64,000 bases of DNA from Bacteroidia bacterium (GCA_030426665.1 JAUHYD010000022.1:1-64000); one strand, 5' to 3'. Shown: positions 1 to 10,110, counted from the stretch's first letter. Notes: generated by a model from the letters alone, not told the origin. Translations and numbers: made by a program.

Positions 1-3000
1 AACTACTCCACGTACCCCCGGATATTGAATGACTTAACGACGTCGTACTTCCGTTACACACCTCTCCTGTACCCGTAATCGCAGAGGTAGGTCCACTCAC
101 TGTAACCTCAAGTGTCGTATAACAGCCTGTAGACAACGTATACGTAATTGTCGTCACACCAATACTTACTCCCGTAATTGCAGCACCAGAATAGATAGAT
201 ATCGATGCCACTGAAGGATCACTACTACTCCAGGTACCACTACCAGGTGCACCACCAAGATAGTGTACAGGACCTATACATATCGATGATGGTCCGGCGA
301 TTATTGAAGGCCCCGACTGCACATGCACATTTTTTGTTACATAACAACTACCACTTAATGTATAACTGATAGTCACGTATCCATCACTTACCCCTGTAAC
401 AACGCCACTGGCGTCCACCGTTGCAACGGTAGCATTATCAGTACTCCAAACGCCTCCCGACACAGTATTTCCGAACGCTGTAGGTACTCCCACACACAAT
501 TCAGTAGAACCGATAATTGCTGGCAAACCGACAATTATCGTGTCCGTATAGGTAGTACCCAATACTGTGTAGCTGATGATAGAAGTACCATTTACAAGTC
601 CTGAAACAATACCTGACGTCGACCCAACTGTCGCTACAGTCGTGTTGCTACTCGCCCACGTACCGCCGGAAGGGGTTCCGCTAAGCGAAGTTGTCGCTCC
701 GGGACAAACTTGCAAAGACCCTGATATAACAGAACTTCCGGAAACTGAAACCGAGATACCAAAAGTGGCCGTGTCTGCACCACAACTATTTGACAAAATA
801 TATGATATAGTAACGGTACCGGAAGCCACCGCAGAAACCAGCCCTGAAGCAGAACCTACAGAGGCAACAAAACTATTTGACGAAGACCAAACACCGCCGC
901 TTACAGAGTTAGTAAAGGTAGAAGAAGTTCCGGTCAGCATCGTAGGACTACCTATTATCGGTCCTACAACAGGCACTGCATCTACAGTAACAATTATCGA
1001 AGTACTACACCCCGAAACAGAATATGAAATCAATGATGTCCCCGCTAGCAAACCCGAAACATCACCCGAAGTAGCACCGATTGTAGCCACTGAAGTTGAA
1101 CCACTTGTCCAGGCACCGCCGGATACAGTGTTAGTAAGGGTAGTCATATCTCCTTCACATACAGAAGCAGTGCCACCAATAGCACTGGGCGAGCTATTCA
1201 CAGTCACGATTGCCGTTACGTAACAGCCTCCCGACTGCATATAAGTTATTTCAGATGTTCCCGCTGCAACACCCGTTACCAATCCTGAGCTTGGTGCAAC
1301 AGTCGCAACAGAAGACCCGGAATTACTCCAGGTACCGCCGCTCGGGCTAGTACTCAAAGTAGTAGTAGCTCCACTACAAACTGTTAACGTTCCGGATATA
1401 GCACTAGGCGTAGTACTTACCGTAACTACCACAGTTGCATGACAACCGGCAAGAGAATATGATATGGTCGGCGTACCCGCAGCAACACCACTCACAACTC
1501 CTGTGGTGCTAACAGTAGCAAGCGACAAGTTACTGCTGGACCAGGTACCACCTGAAGTCGCATTAGTAAGCGTTGTTACATCCCCTGTACAAACCGCCGG
1601 CGTCCCACCAATGGAAGCAGGACTGGCAGTAACGCTAACTTCAGCCGTCACAAAACAACCCGACGAAACTGTATAGGTTATTGAGCTTGTACCGACACCC
1701 ACTCCCGAAACAATTCCTGAAGTAGATCCGATAGTGGCAACACTTGTACTACTACTGCTCCACGTACCACCACCCGATGCATTGCTCAGCGTGGTTGAAG
1801 TACCATCGCAAATGGAAAGAGTGCCGGTTATGGGAGACAAGACACTATACACAGTAACTACTGTTGTAGTTCTACAGCCGGACGGCAACGTGTACGATAT
1901 CATTGCAGTCCCTGCGCTTGCACCGGAAACAATGCCTGATGTAGAACCTACTGTTGCTACAGACGTAGCACTGCTTTCCCATGTACCTCCGCTGACTGAA
2001 TTACTTAAGGTTGTCGTAAATCCGGAACAAACAGATGTAGTGCCACCTATGGCAGAAGGTGATTCATTTACCGTTAACGTAGCAGAAGAATAACAACCGG
2101 TTGATAATGTATAACTGATTGTAGTTGTCCCGTTCAAAACTCCACTGACAACACCTGTCGTTGCCACAGTGGCTATAGAAGTAGCCGAACTACTCCACGT
2201 TCCACCGCTTGGCGTACTGGAAAGAGTTGTCGTATTACCTTCGCACACCAAAGCAGTTCCGGTTATCGCTGAAGGGTTATCATTTACCGTCACAACTACA
2301 GAAACCGAACAGCCGGACAAGTCATAAGTAATGGTCGCAGTACCTGTGGAGACACCGGATACGACACCCAAAGAAGTAACCGTAGCCACGGAACCGTTTA
2401 AACTACCCCAGGAACCACCGCTCGTAGCATTGGTCAATGTGGCTTCCCCGCCAACACATACCGATGCCGTGCCACCAATGGCTGCTGGCGATGCATTTAC
2501 CGCAATTTCCTTCGTCGCGAAACATCCTGTTGACAATGTATAACTGATCGTAGACGTTCCGGCAGTAGCACCGGTAACATCGCCTGTAGATATTACTGTT
2601 GCCACGGAAGGGCTGGAGCTACTCCACGAACCGCCGCTCGTCGCATCAGCAAGCGTGATTGTACTACCGGCACAAACCGAGCTCGCACCCGTTATTGCGG
2701 CAGGGTTACCATTCACGGTTACTATCTTTGTTGCCGCACAACCCGACGCCGTATACGTAATGGTGGCAGTACCTGCTGACACACCGGACACAACGCCTGA
2801 CACAACAGATGCAATGGACCCGGACGACGTACTCCATGTACCTCCGCTGGTAGAATTGGTCAATGTCGTGGTCCCCCCTACACATACCGATGCTGTGCCA
2901 CCTATGGCTGCAGGACCATTAACAGTTACGGTAGCTGTTCCTACACATCCGCCGGATACAGTATAAGAAATAACAGCAGTTCCTGCCGCAACCCCAGTCA

Positions 3001-4819
3001 CAACACCCGTACCGGAAACTACAGTTGCTACAGATGTAGCCCCGCTCGTCCATGTTCCGCCGGAAGTTCCGCTTGACAAAGTCGTATTCGCACCAACACA
3101 TAAAGACAACGTGCCGGTTACCGTTGGTGTAGTACAGCTTTCCATCGCTACATGTGCCCACCAGGTATCCCACTTGTTAGCAACAGTAGAACTTGCCTCT
3201 TGTATCGTCCAGAAGTCAAGGTCGTTTGTAGGATCAACTGCTGTGGCTGAATAATCTCCCCACCTGTTTTTTGACCCGCCATAAGTTTTATAATAAGTAT
3301 TTTGACCTTCCCTGAAAACATAGGGTGTTCCTATCGCGTCAGTAGCGTCAGTGTGCATTCGCAATGCATAAGCACAGCTTGGGTGAGTGCTTGCAGACAT
3401 CACAGAGAACCCAATTAACGCATCGTCATCACTATTTACTGCAATAGACGGGTAGGCGTAAAATTTCCCCGTAGAGGCATCATCAATTCTCCCGAACTGA
3501 ATCGGTGTACCAAAGGAATCCACCTGCCACCATTGAATAGCACTTCTCGTTGGATTAGAGCCCGACGCATAGGGAAGAAACACAGTATGCGCAAACCAGA
3601 TTTTGTTGTTCCTGTATATAACCTGCGTAATACGGTTATCACCTGTGTTTATTAGATTCGAGATACCGGTCTGTGGTCCGAAATCTCCAAACGAAGTTCC
3701 CGAAACCGGATAAGGCTGATACCACCAGGCGGCATCGCCTACAGGGTACCCTACTACCGACATAGTCTCAGAACCAACATCTCCGTTCATTTTCCACATC
3801 TTTACCATACTTGCTCCACCGTTCCACGACTCAGCAAAAAACATAGTCCCCATTGAATTATCATAGGTTAATGTCGGACATAAGTTTGATTCGCCTGATT
3901 GAAAAAACTCTGTGAATGGTGCGCTTCCACCGCCATATATCGTTGCTTTATCAAACGCAAAAGTTTTCCATCCCAATGAACTTCCGCTACTGTTCGGAAA
4001 CAAATAACCAGACACAACTATCCATTTATTATTAAACCCTACATTAGGAAAATCCAGCCAGTGCGTATCTGCACTATACGCGTCTATCTTAAACTCATAC
4101 CAGGTTCCGGTAGGGTCGTTAGTCGCAGATACCGCAATAAGAACAGAGGAAGATGCCGTACGTGCCCCGCAAACCGCAACAATAATCCACCTGTGTTCGT
4201 AAGGGTCATAATGAACTCTCGGATCAAAAGTCCCGCTCGATACCACTGGCGACCAAAACGAATTCAGCGATACCTGAGATATACTCGTTCCATCACGACG
4301 TTGAATCGTAACCGCCGAATTAACGGTTGTCACACAATACGTCGAATCCACAGCCCCATGGGTATCAGGAGGAATAGTCGTATTGTTATCAAGCGTCGAC
4401 TGAAAAGCTGTATCCGGAGCAGGTGATGCCGAAGACATTGGCGTAGGTGGCGCAATTGGCCCTAACGAACCATGTCCGCCGCCTTCCCTAAAACGTAGCA
4501 GCGTCGAATCAAAATACTCTAACGGATATAGGTCTTCTTCCTCTTCCCCTTCTTCCTCTTTCATTCTTTCCAGAAAAGGTTCCGGGTGCATACTGGAATA
4601 AGCCGCTGCTTCGCTAAAATTTAGTTCTCCTCTGGCTACTTCGTGGCCTGTACTCCTTACCTGAGCGTTAGCCACGGACACACCTGCGATAACTAATACC
4701 AAAAAGGCATATAGTGCTCTTTTAATTTGCATACGAACTTTGGATTTTACAACGGGAACAACTTGAATTGCTTTTATTCCACGAGGATTTGACGATTCTG
4801 TTGGGATGGGCAATTTCAT
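1..4819 (-). CDS. Giant secreted Ig-repeat protein, N-terminal part (3' end beyond window)
   Basis: The minus strand is open from an ATG at 4819 to the window edge, giving 1,606 codons without a stop, so this is the 5' part of a larger gene. An internal ATG at 4732 begins a classical signal peptide (MQIKRALYAFLVLVIAG, cleavage after ANA) and may be the true start; the upstream ATG adds 29 residues. After an acidic stretch near residue 90 comes a ~430-residue region with the motif PPDTHGAVDSTY and FDPRVHYDPYEHRW, which I read as a propeller-like secreted domain. From about residue 555 the protein becomes roughly fifteen BIG2-like Ig repeats of about 70 residues, each with SGGTWSS, SVATV, GVVSGVxAGTATISYT and one or two Cys. 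Such proteins are usually surface adhesins or T9SS cargo in Bacteroidota, but the C-terminus that would show this is outside the window. Confidence 0.85.
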   Translation of the reverse strand, partial: MKLPIPTESSNPRGIKAIQVVPVVKSKVRMQIKRALYAFLVLVIAGVSVANAQVRSTGHEVARGELNFSEAAAYSSMHPEPFLERMKEEEGEEEEDLYPLEYFDSTLLRFREGGGHGSLGPIAPPTPMSSASPAPDTAFQSTLDNNTTIPPDTHGAVDSTYCVTTVNSAVTIQRRDGTSISQVSLNSFWSPVVSSGTFDPRVHYDPYEHRWIIVAVCGARTASSSVLIAVSATNDPTGTWYEFKIDAYSADTHWLDFPNVGFNNKWIVVSGYLFPNSSGSSLGWKTFAFDKATIYGGGSAPFTEFFQSGESNLCPTLTYDNSMGTMFFAESWNGGASMVKMWKMNGDVGSETMSVVGYPVGDAAWWYQPYPVSGTSFGDFGPQTGISNLINTGDNRITQVIYRNNKIWFAHTVFLPYASGSNPTRSAIQWWQVDSFGTPIQFGRIDDASTGKFYAYPSIAVNSDDDALIGFSVMSASTHPSCAYALRMHTDATDAIGTPYVFREGQNTYYKTYGGSKNRWGDYSATAVDPTNDLDFWTIQEASSTVANKWDTWWAHVAMESCTTPTVTGTLSLCVGANTTLSSGTSGGTWTSGATSVATVVSGTGVVTGVAAGTAVISYTVSGGCVGTATVTVNGPAAIGGTASVCVGGTTTLTNSTSGGTWSTSSGSIASVVSGVVSGVSAGTATITYTASGCAATKIVTVNGNPAAITGASSVCAGSTITLADATSGGSWSSSSPSVATVISTGDVTGATAGTSTISYTLSTGCFATKEIAVNASPAAIGGTASVCVGGEATLTNATSGGSWGSLNGSVATVTSLGVVSGVSTGTATITYDLSGCSVSVVVTVNDNPSAITGTALVCEGNTTTLSSTPSGGTWSSSATSIATVATTGVVSGVLNGTTTISYTLSTGCYSSATLTVNESPSAIGGTTSVCSGFTTTLSNSVSGGTWESSATSVATVGSTSGIVSGASAGTAMISYTLPSGCRTTTVVTVYSVLSPITGTLSICDGTSTTLSNASGGGTWSSSSTSVATIGSTSGIVSGVGVGTSSITYTVSSGCFVTAEVSVTASPASIGGTPAVCTGDVTTLTNATSGGTWSSSNLSLATVSTTGVVSGVAAGTPTISYSLAGCHATVVVTVSTTPSAISGTLTVCSGATTTLSTSPSGGTWSNSGSSVATVAPSSGLVTGVAAGTSEITYMQSGGCYVTAIVTVNSSPSAIGGTASVCEGDMTTLTNTVSGGAWTSGSTSVATIGATSGDVSGLLAGTSLISYSVSGCSTSIIVTVDAVPVVGPIIGSPTMLTGTSSTFTNSVSGGVWSSSNSFVASVGSASGLVSAVASGTVTISYILSNSCGADTATFGISVSVSGSSVISGSLQVCPGATTSLSGTPSGGTWASSNTTVATVGSTSGIVSGLVNGTSIISYTVLGTTYTDTIIVGLPAIIGSTELCVGVPTAFGNTVSGGVWSTDNATVATVDASGVVTGVSDGYVTISYTLSGSCYVTKNVHVQSGPSIIAGPSSICIGPVHYLGGAPGSGTWSSSDPSVASISIYSGAAITGVSIGVTTITYTLSTGCYTTLEVTVSGPTSAITGTGEVCNGSTTSLSHSISGGTWSS

Positions 4820-4904
4820 AATGTGAGATTATTTATATAGTAACAAATCGCAATTTACATAGAATTTGTTAAAATAACTGACAACATATTAAATAAAACT
4901 CATA

Positions 4905-4934
4905 CAAATATAAAATTCTAATTATGTCAGTCAA
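4905..4934 (-). promoter_or_regulatory. Bacteroidota-type promoter for the giant Ig-repeat gene
   Basis: Read on the minus strand there is a TTG (4932-4934), a 19-base spacer and TATATTTG (4905-4912). This fits the Bacteroidota pattern TTG-N17-23-TAnnTTTG. It lies about 90 bases before the ATG at 4819. Motif match only; no transcription start is known. Confidence 0.45.
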
Positions 4935-5297
4935 TGTTGCTAACTAACCGATTCTCAGCCCAAAGCGTTACAGACTTGTGAAAATGGCGATATTTTCAGA
5001 CTTGTTCATTAAGGTGAATCAACCTTATAATTATTCAGAAATTTATTTGCGCACCATTCGGATCAATAGCTAGGTCTCGGTTTATTTGGGTCTTAAGTAG
5101 CTAATGGCAACGGGAGAAGTAACAAGCCCTATATTCAATCTCGTTTCTGTTTTCTGGTGTTTTTTAGACGTCCAATTATCTGATTATTAGTTTCAAAAAC
5201 AGCCGCAACTTTCATTTCACCTATATCAATATAAGAACGCCAAACAAGAGAAAGTTTGTTCCCCTAACCGAATACTACATGACTGAACATAACTACC
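4935..5297. other. Intergenic region without a recognised gene
   Basis: The AT-rich gap between the divergent giant gene and the lipoprotein gene holds no convincing ORF or RNA. A short direct repeat CAGACTTGT occurs twice around 4970-5004, and a weak 6-bp hairpin (TAAGGT/ACCTTA) lies at 5010-5027. Neither could be tied to a function. Confidence 0.5.
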
Positions 5298-5305
5298 TAT
5301 ATTTG
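5298..5305 (+). promoter_or_regulatory. Possible -7 element of lipoprotein gene
   Basis: TATATTTG matches the Bacteroidota -7 consensus TAnnTTTG. No good TTG is found 17-23 bases upstream. If it is used, transcription would begin about 10-15 bases before the ATG at 5327, which excludes the longer reading frame starting at 5279. Confidence 0.3.
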
Positions 5306-5326
5306 TGGCTCGTGAAGGATGCTTTT

Positions 5327-5737
5327 ATGACACAAAAAATACTTTTCTGCTCGATCAGTTTGTTGCTAACCAGCATGCTTTTCAACAACTGCACTAAGGA
5401 AGAGCCCGGAACCCCGATTTATCCTGAAAACTGTGCTAACTACCTGGTAGGCACCTATTCAGGAACTGATTATTGTTCCGCGTCTGGGCAGACACCCTAC
5501 AGTTGCAGTATTATTGCAAGCACACCGGTAAACATTACTATTAGCCACTTAGGTGGTGTCACCGTAAATGCGATACTCGACTGTGAGAAAAACACGCTGA
5601 CTATTCCTGCCCAAACCTTTGCAGGAAACTTTACTATCACAGGTTCAGGAACCTATACAGCAAACAGAATCGTTATTAACTGGAGTGGTGTATCGTCCGG
5701 AATACCAATGAACTGCAACACTACGTACACTCGTTAG
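5327..5737 (+). CDS. Small secreted lipoprotein, unknown function
   Basis: The product is a 136-residue protein with a lipoprotein signal peptide: MTQK, a hydrophobic core, then a lipobox-like LFNNC, so it is probably lipid-anchored in the envelope. I chose the ATG at 5327 over 5279 because it places the signal sequence at the N-terminus and follows a -7-like element. The mature part has four further Cys pairs or singles (ENCANY, DYCSASG, YSCSI, LDCEK, MNCNT) and beta-strand-like alternation ending in TYTR. It resembles the many short Bacteroidota lipoproteins with a lipocalin-like or Ig-like fold, but I recognise no specific family. It converges on the usher-like gene with a shared hairpin between them. 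Codon use is like its neighbours. Confidence 0.7.
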   Translation: MTQKILFCSISLLLTSMLFNNCTKEEPGTPIYPENCANYLVGTYSGTDYCSASGQTPYSCSIIASTPVNITISHLGGVTVNAILDCEKNTLTIPAQTFAGNFTITGSGTYTANRIVINWSGVSSGIPMNCNTTYTR

Positions 5738-5741
5738 CTGT

Positions 5742-5763
5742 TGCATTTTTCAGTAAAAATGCA
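5742..5763. terminator. Bidirectional hairpin terminator between convergent genes
   Basis: TGCATTTTT (5742-5750), a CAGT loop and AAAAATGCA (5755-5763) form a perfect 9-bp stem with T-rich arms. It sits between the lipoprotein stop at 5737 and the usher-like stop at 5770, so it could end both transcripts. Confidence 0.5.
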
Positions 5764-5769
5764 TTTACA

Positions 5770-8406
5770 TTATTTCTCTTCCTTTGACTCAGGAATCAAG
5801 ACAAAGTCAATCCAATCTGCCATGTCACCATCTACCGTTTCATGTATTGTCACCGGAAACTTACGTTTAGCTAGCGTCATATGTATCTTTGAAATCTGTG
5901 CACTATCCACTGTTACAATATATTTACCTGGACGTAGACCAAGATAACTAAAGTACCCATCAGATTCCGAAACCGTACGAGCAACCAGATTCTTCATCGT
6001 AGAATCAAAAATGCAAACAATTACCTGACCCAACCCTTCCGGTTCTTTTTTCCCATCGCGAAGAACTCCAACAGAACCCGACACTTCTCCTGCTACTGCA
6101 ACCGGCACTGATATGAGCACAAAGTTGTTGGGGCTTGCTACTATATTGAGTTTCTTATTCCTTATTTTCCATGATATATTATCAAACCCACTTTCCTTCA
6201 GTTCCACAAAGTACTTGTTATAGGGCTCCAGGTCAAGGATGCGAATCAGGCTGTCCTTTTCATCGTAAACTACTCTGCCTCCGTTTACTCTTGCTTTAAG
6301 CCCCCAAACAATTGGCTCTCCGGCATCTTGCAAACCATTGCTATTTACATCAAGGAACGGCTTGAAGACTATACCTCCCTTACCTACATTGGTACGATTA
6401 TTGGCACTTGCATAGCCCGACTTATGATCAAACACCATACTTCCGGACGCGGCAGCTATTCGGCTGTACGTCTTGTTACTACCGGCAAGCAATGATACAG
6501 CCGCCCGTGCAAATGACAAGTCATATCTCATACCCAACAAAAAATTTCTATTCTTAACGTTGTAGTATTCCTGATATGCGAAACTTGCATAGCCCTTTTT
6601 GAAAATGCGCTTCTCTATCGTCAACTTTGAGAATATCGGAATGTTTGTTTTATGGTCGTATTGTAGTTGCGCTGTCAACATCGACTTTGCGGGCAGCGGT
6701 ACTGTTGCAGAAGCAACACTATACAAGTACGGAACAGTACTTCTGGCAAAAGACATATAAGAACTCAAATTGACCCCCACTCTACCAACAAAACCGGTAA
6801 ACGACAACTCTGTATTCGTATATTGAGTATTGGGCAAAATAATATTATTGACCGTTAGCCTTGAAAACATCGAAAACTTCTTTGAATGAAATGGCATTGA
6901 TATTATTGCCTTACGGTCCTCGAGGTAATTGTAAAATATGGCAGTTTGCCCTTTCTTGTACTTTACATAATCTAACTCATATTGAAAACCTGATCGGTAA
7001 CGTGAGCTCAATATTCCGCGAAACCGAACGTTGTGTGTATACTCGCCGGTAAATAGCATACGTGGTGCTAGTCTCACCGAGCTGTTGACGTACGGCATAA
7101 AACTACCGGAAGTAACAGACGACAAATATTCCGTACCACCACCTACAGTGATGTTTCTGGAAATGCCATATTTCATACTTGCCCGCGTAAACTTACTATC
7201 CTTTCCATCTTCAACAATCCCGGCGTTTATAGAATACTCAAACTCATTCTTGGGTAAAAAATTAAACGGAATATTGATGTACTGTTGACTGGTTCGCACC
7301 TCACCGTAGGGGCCGTAAAATTTCAATTTTACTATCGTAAACCCATACACAAGTGGCACTTCAAAGGAGTAAAAGCCACCAGCATCCGCCTTCTTATAGT
7401 CAACAAGCACATCGTTTACATATAGCTCTATTGTCCATCCTGGCTCAGTTGTATTAGTCAATGTATATGATCCGTATGACTTTCGATAAAGTGTAGATGC
7501 GTTTGTTACCTGCACGCCTACTACCGGTGCATATAAAGTGGCAGTAGACTGTGTAAATATTTTGCCTGCCGCAACTTGCCTTACAGCCTTAGCATCGTTA
7601 TCAACAAAGCGCCATTGATAGAACTGTAGCTTTTCATTGAACCCCTGCTGACTGTAATAATTAAAAGATGTATTGAGTTCGCCGCCTGCAAGTTCAGAGC
7701 CAAGGCCAAGGTTTACCGATGTCTGATTACCGCCCGGAGATTGGTCTGACGTCATTAACGCCCAATCTGCTGTGCCAAAATGAAAAAATGGATGCTGCCG
7801 CTCAACAACAGTATCCACATCGTTCTCCCCATTTAGCTTCCGCACGTTTTTACGCATCAGCGCCTGCCGCTCTTCCTTGATAGCTGGCAACTCCTCGTTA
7901 GAACTCAATGTAACTACAAGCCTTCTAAACTGAAACGCCCCCTCAAACCCAAAAATTGATTTTATGTACTTTAGGTTGAGGTACAAATCAGTTTCAGTAG
8001 GTATGAATCCATCATCTTTAAACTTTGTTTCTACGCCCTTATAAACTATCCTGTTATTCGGAACATCAATCAGGTACACATTTTGCTCATTAATAAAAAA
8101 GCCAAATATTGAATCACGATTGTCGTTTGGAATATTTCTGATTTTTATAAAATCGAACACAGACGTAATAGACAGAAAAATCTCGTCATCCCGGTAAGCG
8201 GCTGGTATCTCCTTACTTCCGATGCCTTTCACTTCTAATTTTACAGAAATTTCATCAACGAAATTATCTTCATCTGTACTGCTTTGCGCATACCCTGTAA
8301 ATATGGATGAAAGTGACAGAATAACAATAATTGCAAATCTCCGCAGTGACGAAAAAATTATGTAAGGATACAAGCGGCGGTATAAGTAAACAAAAAATAC
8401 TGTCAT
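5770..8406 (-). CDS. Usher-like outer-membrane protein (chaperone-usher type)
   Basis: This 878-residue protein has an N-terminal signal sequence (hydrophobic stretch about residues 18-40, ending GYAQ). The length matches fimbrial ushers, which are outer-membrane pores that assemble pilins handed over by a periplasmic chaperone. Around residues 290-380 it carries usher-like features: an AAGKIFTQSTATLYAPVVGV strand region, then a plug-like segment with GWTIELYVNDVLVDYKK, GGFYSFEVPL and KLKFYGPYGEV. Alternating beta-strands that suit a barrel follow. The C-terminus has an FLDVNSNGLQDAGEP loop, as in SdrD/B-like domains, and a carboxypeptidase-regulatory-like domain (SDGYFSYLGLRPGKYIVTV). It is the last gene of a four-gene operon with a PapD-like chaperone and two DUF4402 subunits, which strongly supports the call. 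The similarity is distant, so a general outer-membrane export pore is the main alternative. Confidence 0.68.
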   Translation of the reverse strand: MTVFFVYLYRRLYPYIIFSSLRRFAIIVILSLSSIFTGYAQSSTDEDNFVDEISVKLEVKGIGSKEIPAAYRDDEIFLSITSVFDFIKIRNIPNDNRDSIFGFFINEQNVYLIDVPNNRIVYKGVETKFKDDGFIPTETDLYLNLKYIKSIFGFEGAFQFRRLVVTLSSNEELPAIKEERQALMRKNVRKLNGENDVDTVVERQHPFFHFGTADWALMTSDQSPGGNQTSVNLGLGSELAGGELNTSFNYYSQQGFNEKLQFYQWRFVDNDAKAVRQVAAGKIFTQSTATLYAPVVGVQVTNASTLYRKSYGSYTLTNTTEPGWTIELYVNDVLVDYKKADAGGFYSFEVPLVYGFTIVKLKFYGPYGEVRTSQQYINIPFNFLPKNEFEYSINAGIVEDGKDSKFTRASMKYGISRNITVGGGTEYLSSVTSGSFMPYVNSSVRLAPRMLFTGEYTHNVRFRGILSSRYRSGFQYELDYVKYKKGQTAIFYNYLEDRKAIISMPFHSKKFSMFSRLTVNNIILPNTQYTNTELSFTGFVGRVGVNLSSYMSFARSTVPYLYSVASATVPLPAKSMLTAQLQYDHKTNIPIFSKLTIEKRIFKKGYASFAYQEYYNVKNRNFLLGMRYDLSFARAAVSLLAGSNKTYSRIAAASGSMVFDHKSGYASANNRTNVGKGGIVFKPFLDVNSNGLQDAGEPIVWGLKARVNGGRVVYDEKDSLIRILDLEPYNKYFVELKESGFDNISWKIRNKKLNIVASPNNFVLISVPVAVAGEVSGSVGVLRDGKKEPEGLGQVIVCIFDSTMKNLVARTVSESDGYFSYLGLRPGKYIVTVDSAQISKIHMTLAKRKFPVTIHETVDGDMADWIDFVLIPESKEEK

Positions 8407-8438
8407 TCTATCTATTCAAATTTATACAACCTTGCCAA

Positions 8439-8993
8439 TTATTCCTGTATAAATGTAACATAAAATGAACCATTATATGCCCCGGAAGGGTTTGCAACCG
8501 GACTGCCCACATTCAACACACCGCCAATATTCACAGTATTGTACGCAGGCGGATTCGCAGACGAAATAAAAGGCGAGCTGGGGTACGAACTACCAACATG
8601 CATAGACATAAACCCACCGGCAGAGCCTGTCAGGTTTGCATCCGGACCATTAAGAATAGAAATCAAAGTACCGGGTGCTGCAACTATTTCAAAACTTGCG
8701 GGACCGTACACATATCCCCCATCCGCTAAAACTATCGAACCTGTTGCCGTCCTGACCCCTGAACCCGAGACACTAACCGTACCACCGGAAGAGCTTTGAT
8801 AAAATGCACCGAACCTAAGCCCTTGCGCTGGATTGAAAGACACTGATATCGGTCGTGGTGGTGGCTGCTGAGCGACAGCACTTACACAAACAAAAAGCAA
8901 CCCCACAAACGCTACTACCTGAGTATACATTTTTGTGGTTTGCATTTTCGCTTTATTCAGGATATTCATTAAATTAAAATTTTCGTTACCCAC
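8439..8993 (-). CDS. DUF4402-like secreted subunit, second copy
   Basis: The product is 184 residues at most; ATGs at codons 9 and 17 give better-placed signal peptides (MQTTKMYTQVVAFVGLL... ending AVAQ). The mature part is a small glycine- and serine-rich beta protein. It follows the DUF4402 pattern: LRFGAFY, then GTVSVSGSGVRTATGSIVL, ASFEIVAAPGT, NIGGVLNVG and a closing YNGSFYVTF strand. Here DUF4402 is linked to fibre-like subunits by its gene neighbourhood. This copy is more divergent than the one at the operon head and lacks the usual VNYN ending, so it may be a tip or adaptor subunit rather than the main one. It lies 188 bases after the chaperone and 32 bases before the usher-like gene, on the same strand. 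Confidence 0.65.
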   Translation of the reverse strand: MGNENFNLMNILNKAKMQTTKMYTQVVAFVGLLFVCVSAVAQQPPPRPISVSFNPAQGLRFGAFYQSSSGGTVSVSGSGVRTATGSIVLADGGYVYGPASFEIVAAPGTLISILNGPDANLTGSAGGFMSMHVGSSYPSSPFISSANPPAYNTVNIGGVLNVGSPVANPSGAYNGSFYVTFIQE

Positions 8994-9181
8994 CTTTCAA
9001 TCTCAAAATCTGCACACTTAGTTTTGTCCCGATAACCCAACAAAGCAAGTCTGAAAACCTCTTCAAATCCGACCTTTCTCAAATGCAAAATTAAGTAAAA
9101 ACAATAAAGACTGCTGACCAATTGCGGCACTTAATGATCCCTTTACAAGCGAATAACAGACAGTTTGAAATATATTTGTTA

Positions 9182-10054
9182 TCACTTAGAGCTAAGGTCG
9201 AGATAGGCTTCAACTTCCTTTTCAGTATCATCTGCATTTTGCAGCGTATAAACTAAATGCAATCTTCCGGAAGAATAATCTACACCCTTATCTGTATCCA
9301 TTTCAGTACTGAACATTCTAAGCGTGTTCGGGGTATACACGCCCAAACCTTTCACAAGTTTCACCTCAACAGACTTTCCCTTTTTATCGATATGAAAAAC
9401 TCTCAAAGTCCCGTATACCGACATCTTCCCGGTTCTGTTAAATGATACATTTATCACAGGCTTCCCTTCTGCCGTGGCATCGACAGACAAATCAGAAAGT
9501 GTCACGTCTCCATCATTTTCACCTTTCCGGATTATTACAGGAATAGTGATACCGAATATCGGTTTCAGCTGAATGGCAATTCCTGCGGTATCCTCCCCTG
9601 CTTTTTCCTCTCCCAATGGCTTTTCCTGAGGAACAGCACGAAAATAAAGGTGTGACCGATACTCACCCTCTGTCATTTGGCTTGTCCGAATCAGCTGAAT
9701 TTTCACAACCTGCGATTCATTTGGAGCTAGTGTTACCTTTCTGGGAAAGTACCTGATAAAATGATCTGCAAATAATTGACCGGAATCAGGAACGGTTATC
9801 TCTTCAAAAGCACCGTTCTCGCGCATACGCAGATTCTTTACAGAAACAGCATAAACTGCCGTATCCTTCCCCACATTTGCCAAACTTACTTCCTGAGACC
9901 GTTTTGTATTTTCAAAAACAATCCGAAGTGGCGATATCAATAAATCACCCTGAGCAGTCGCAGTGCTTGCAACTACTAATAAAATTAGGCACATAGCCGA
10001 AAAGCGCTGAACTACCGGAGTTAACCTTCTGGCAGAACAAAAGAAATTATTCAT
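9182..10054 (-). CDS. PapD/FimC-like periplasmic pilus chaperone
   Basis: The product is about 290 residues from the ATG at 10054, with a signal peptide ending ATAQ. A longer start at 10111 would overlap the upstream stop as TAATG, so translational coupling is possible. The mature N-terminus (LLISPLRIVFENTKRSQEV followed by LANVGKDTAVYAVSV) is the first strand pattern of PapD-like chaperones. FPRKVTLAPNESQVVKIQL matches the conserved segment before the G1 strand used for donor-strand complementation of pilins. A second Ig-like domain follows (KPVINVSFNRTGKMSVYGTLRVF). Such chaperones bind pilin subunits in the periplasm and hand them to the usher. The gene sits between two DUF4402 genes and upstream of the usher-like gene. 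It is longer than typical 230-residue PapD proteins, mainly through the signal region and inter-domain loops. Confidence 0.8.
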   Translation of the reverse strand: MNNFFCSARRLTPVVQRFSAMCLILLVVASTATAQGDLLISPLRIVFENTKRSQEVSLANVGKDTAVYAVSVKNLRMRENGAFEEITVPDSGQLFADHFIRYFPRKVTLAPNESQVVKIQLIRTSQMTEGEYRSHLYFRAVPQEKPLGEEKAGEDTAGIAIQLKPIFGITIPVIIRKGENDGDVTLSDLSVDATAEGKPVINVSFNRTGKMSVYGTLRVFHIDKKGKSVEVKLVKGLGVYTPNTLRMFSTEMDTDKGVDYSSGRLHLVYTLQNADDTEKEVEAYLDLSSK

Positions 10055-10110
10055 AAATATTTGATTGAAAGCTTTCAAAGGATAATACTGAAGCCCAAAG
10101 ATACAATTCA

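Noticed and set aside
576-2966. Several plus-strand ORFs of 70-215 residues rich in Val, Pro and Thr
   Set aside because: They are antisense shadows of the repeats in the minus-strand giant gene. They recur with the repeat period, and the minus frame is open through the whole region with signal peptide and Ig motifs.
4061-4426. 121-residue basic plus-strand ORF
   Set aside because: Antisense to the propeller-like region of the giant gene; Arg/Asn-rich composition is typical of a shadow frame.
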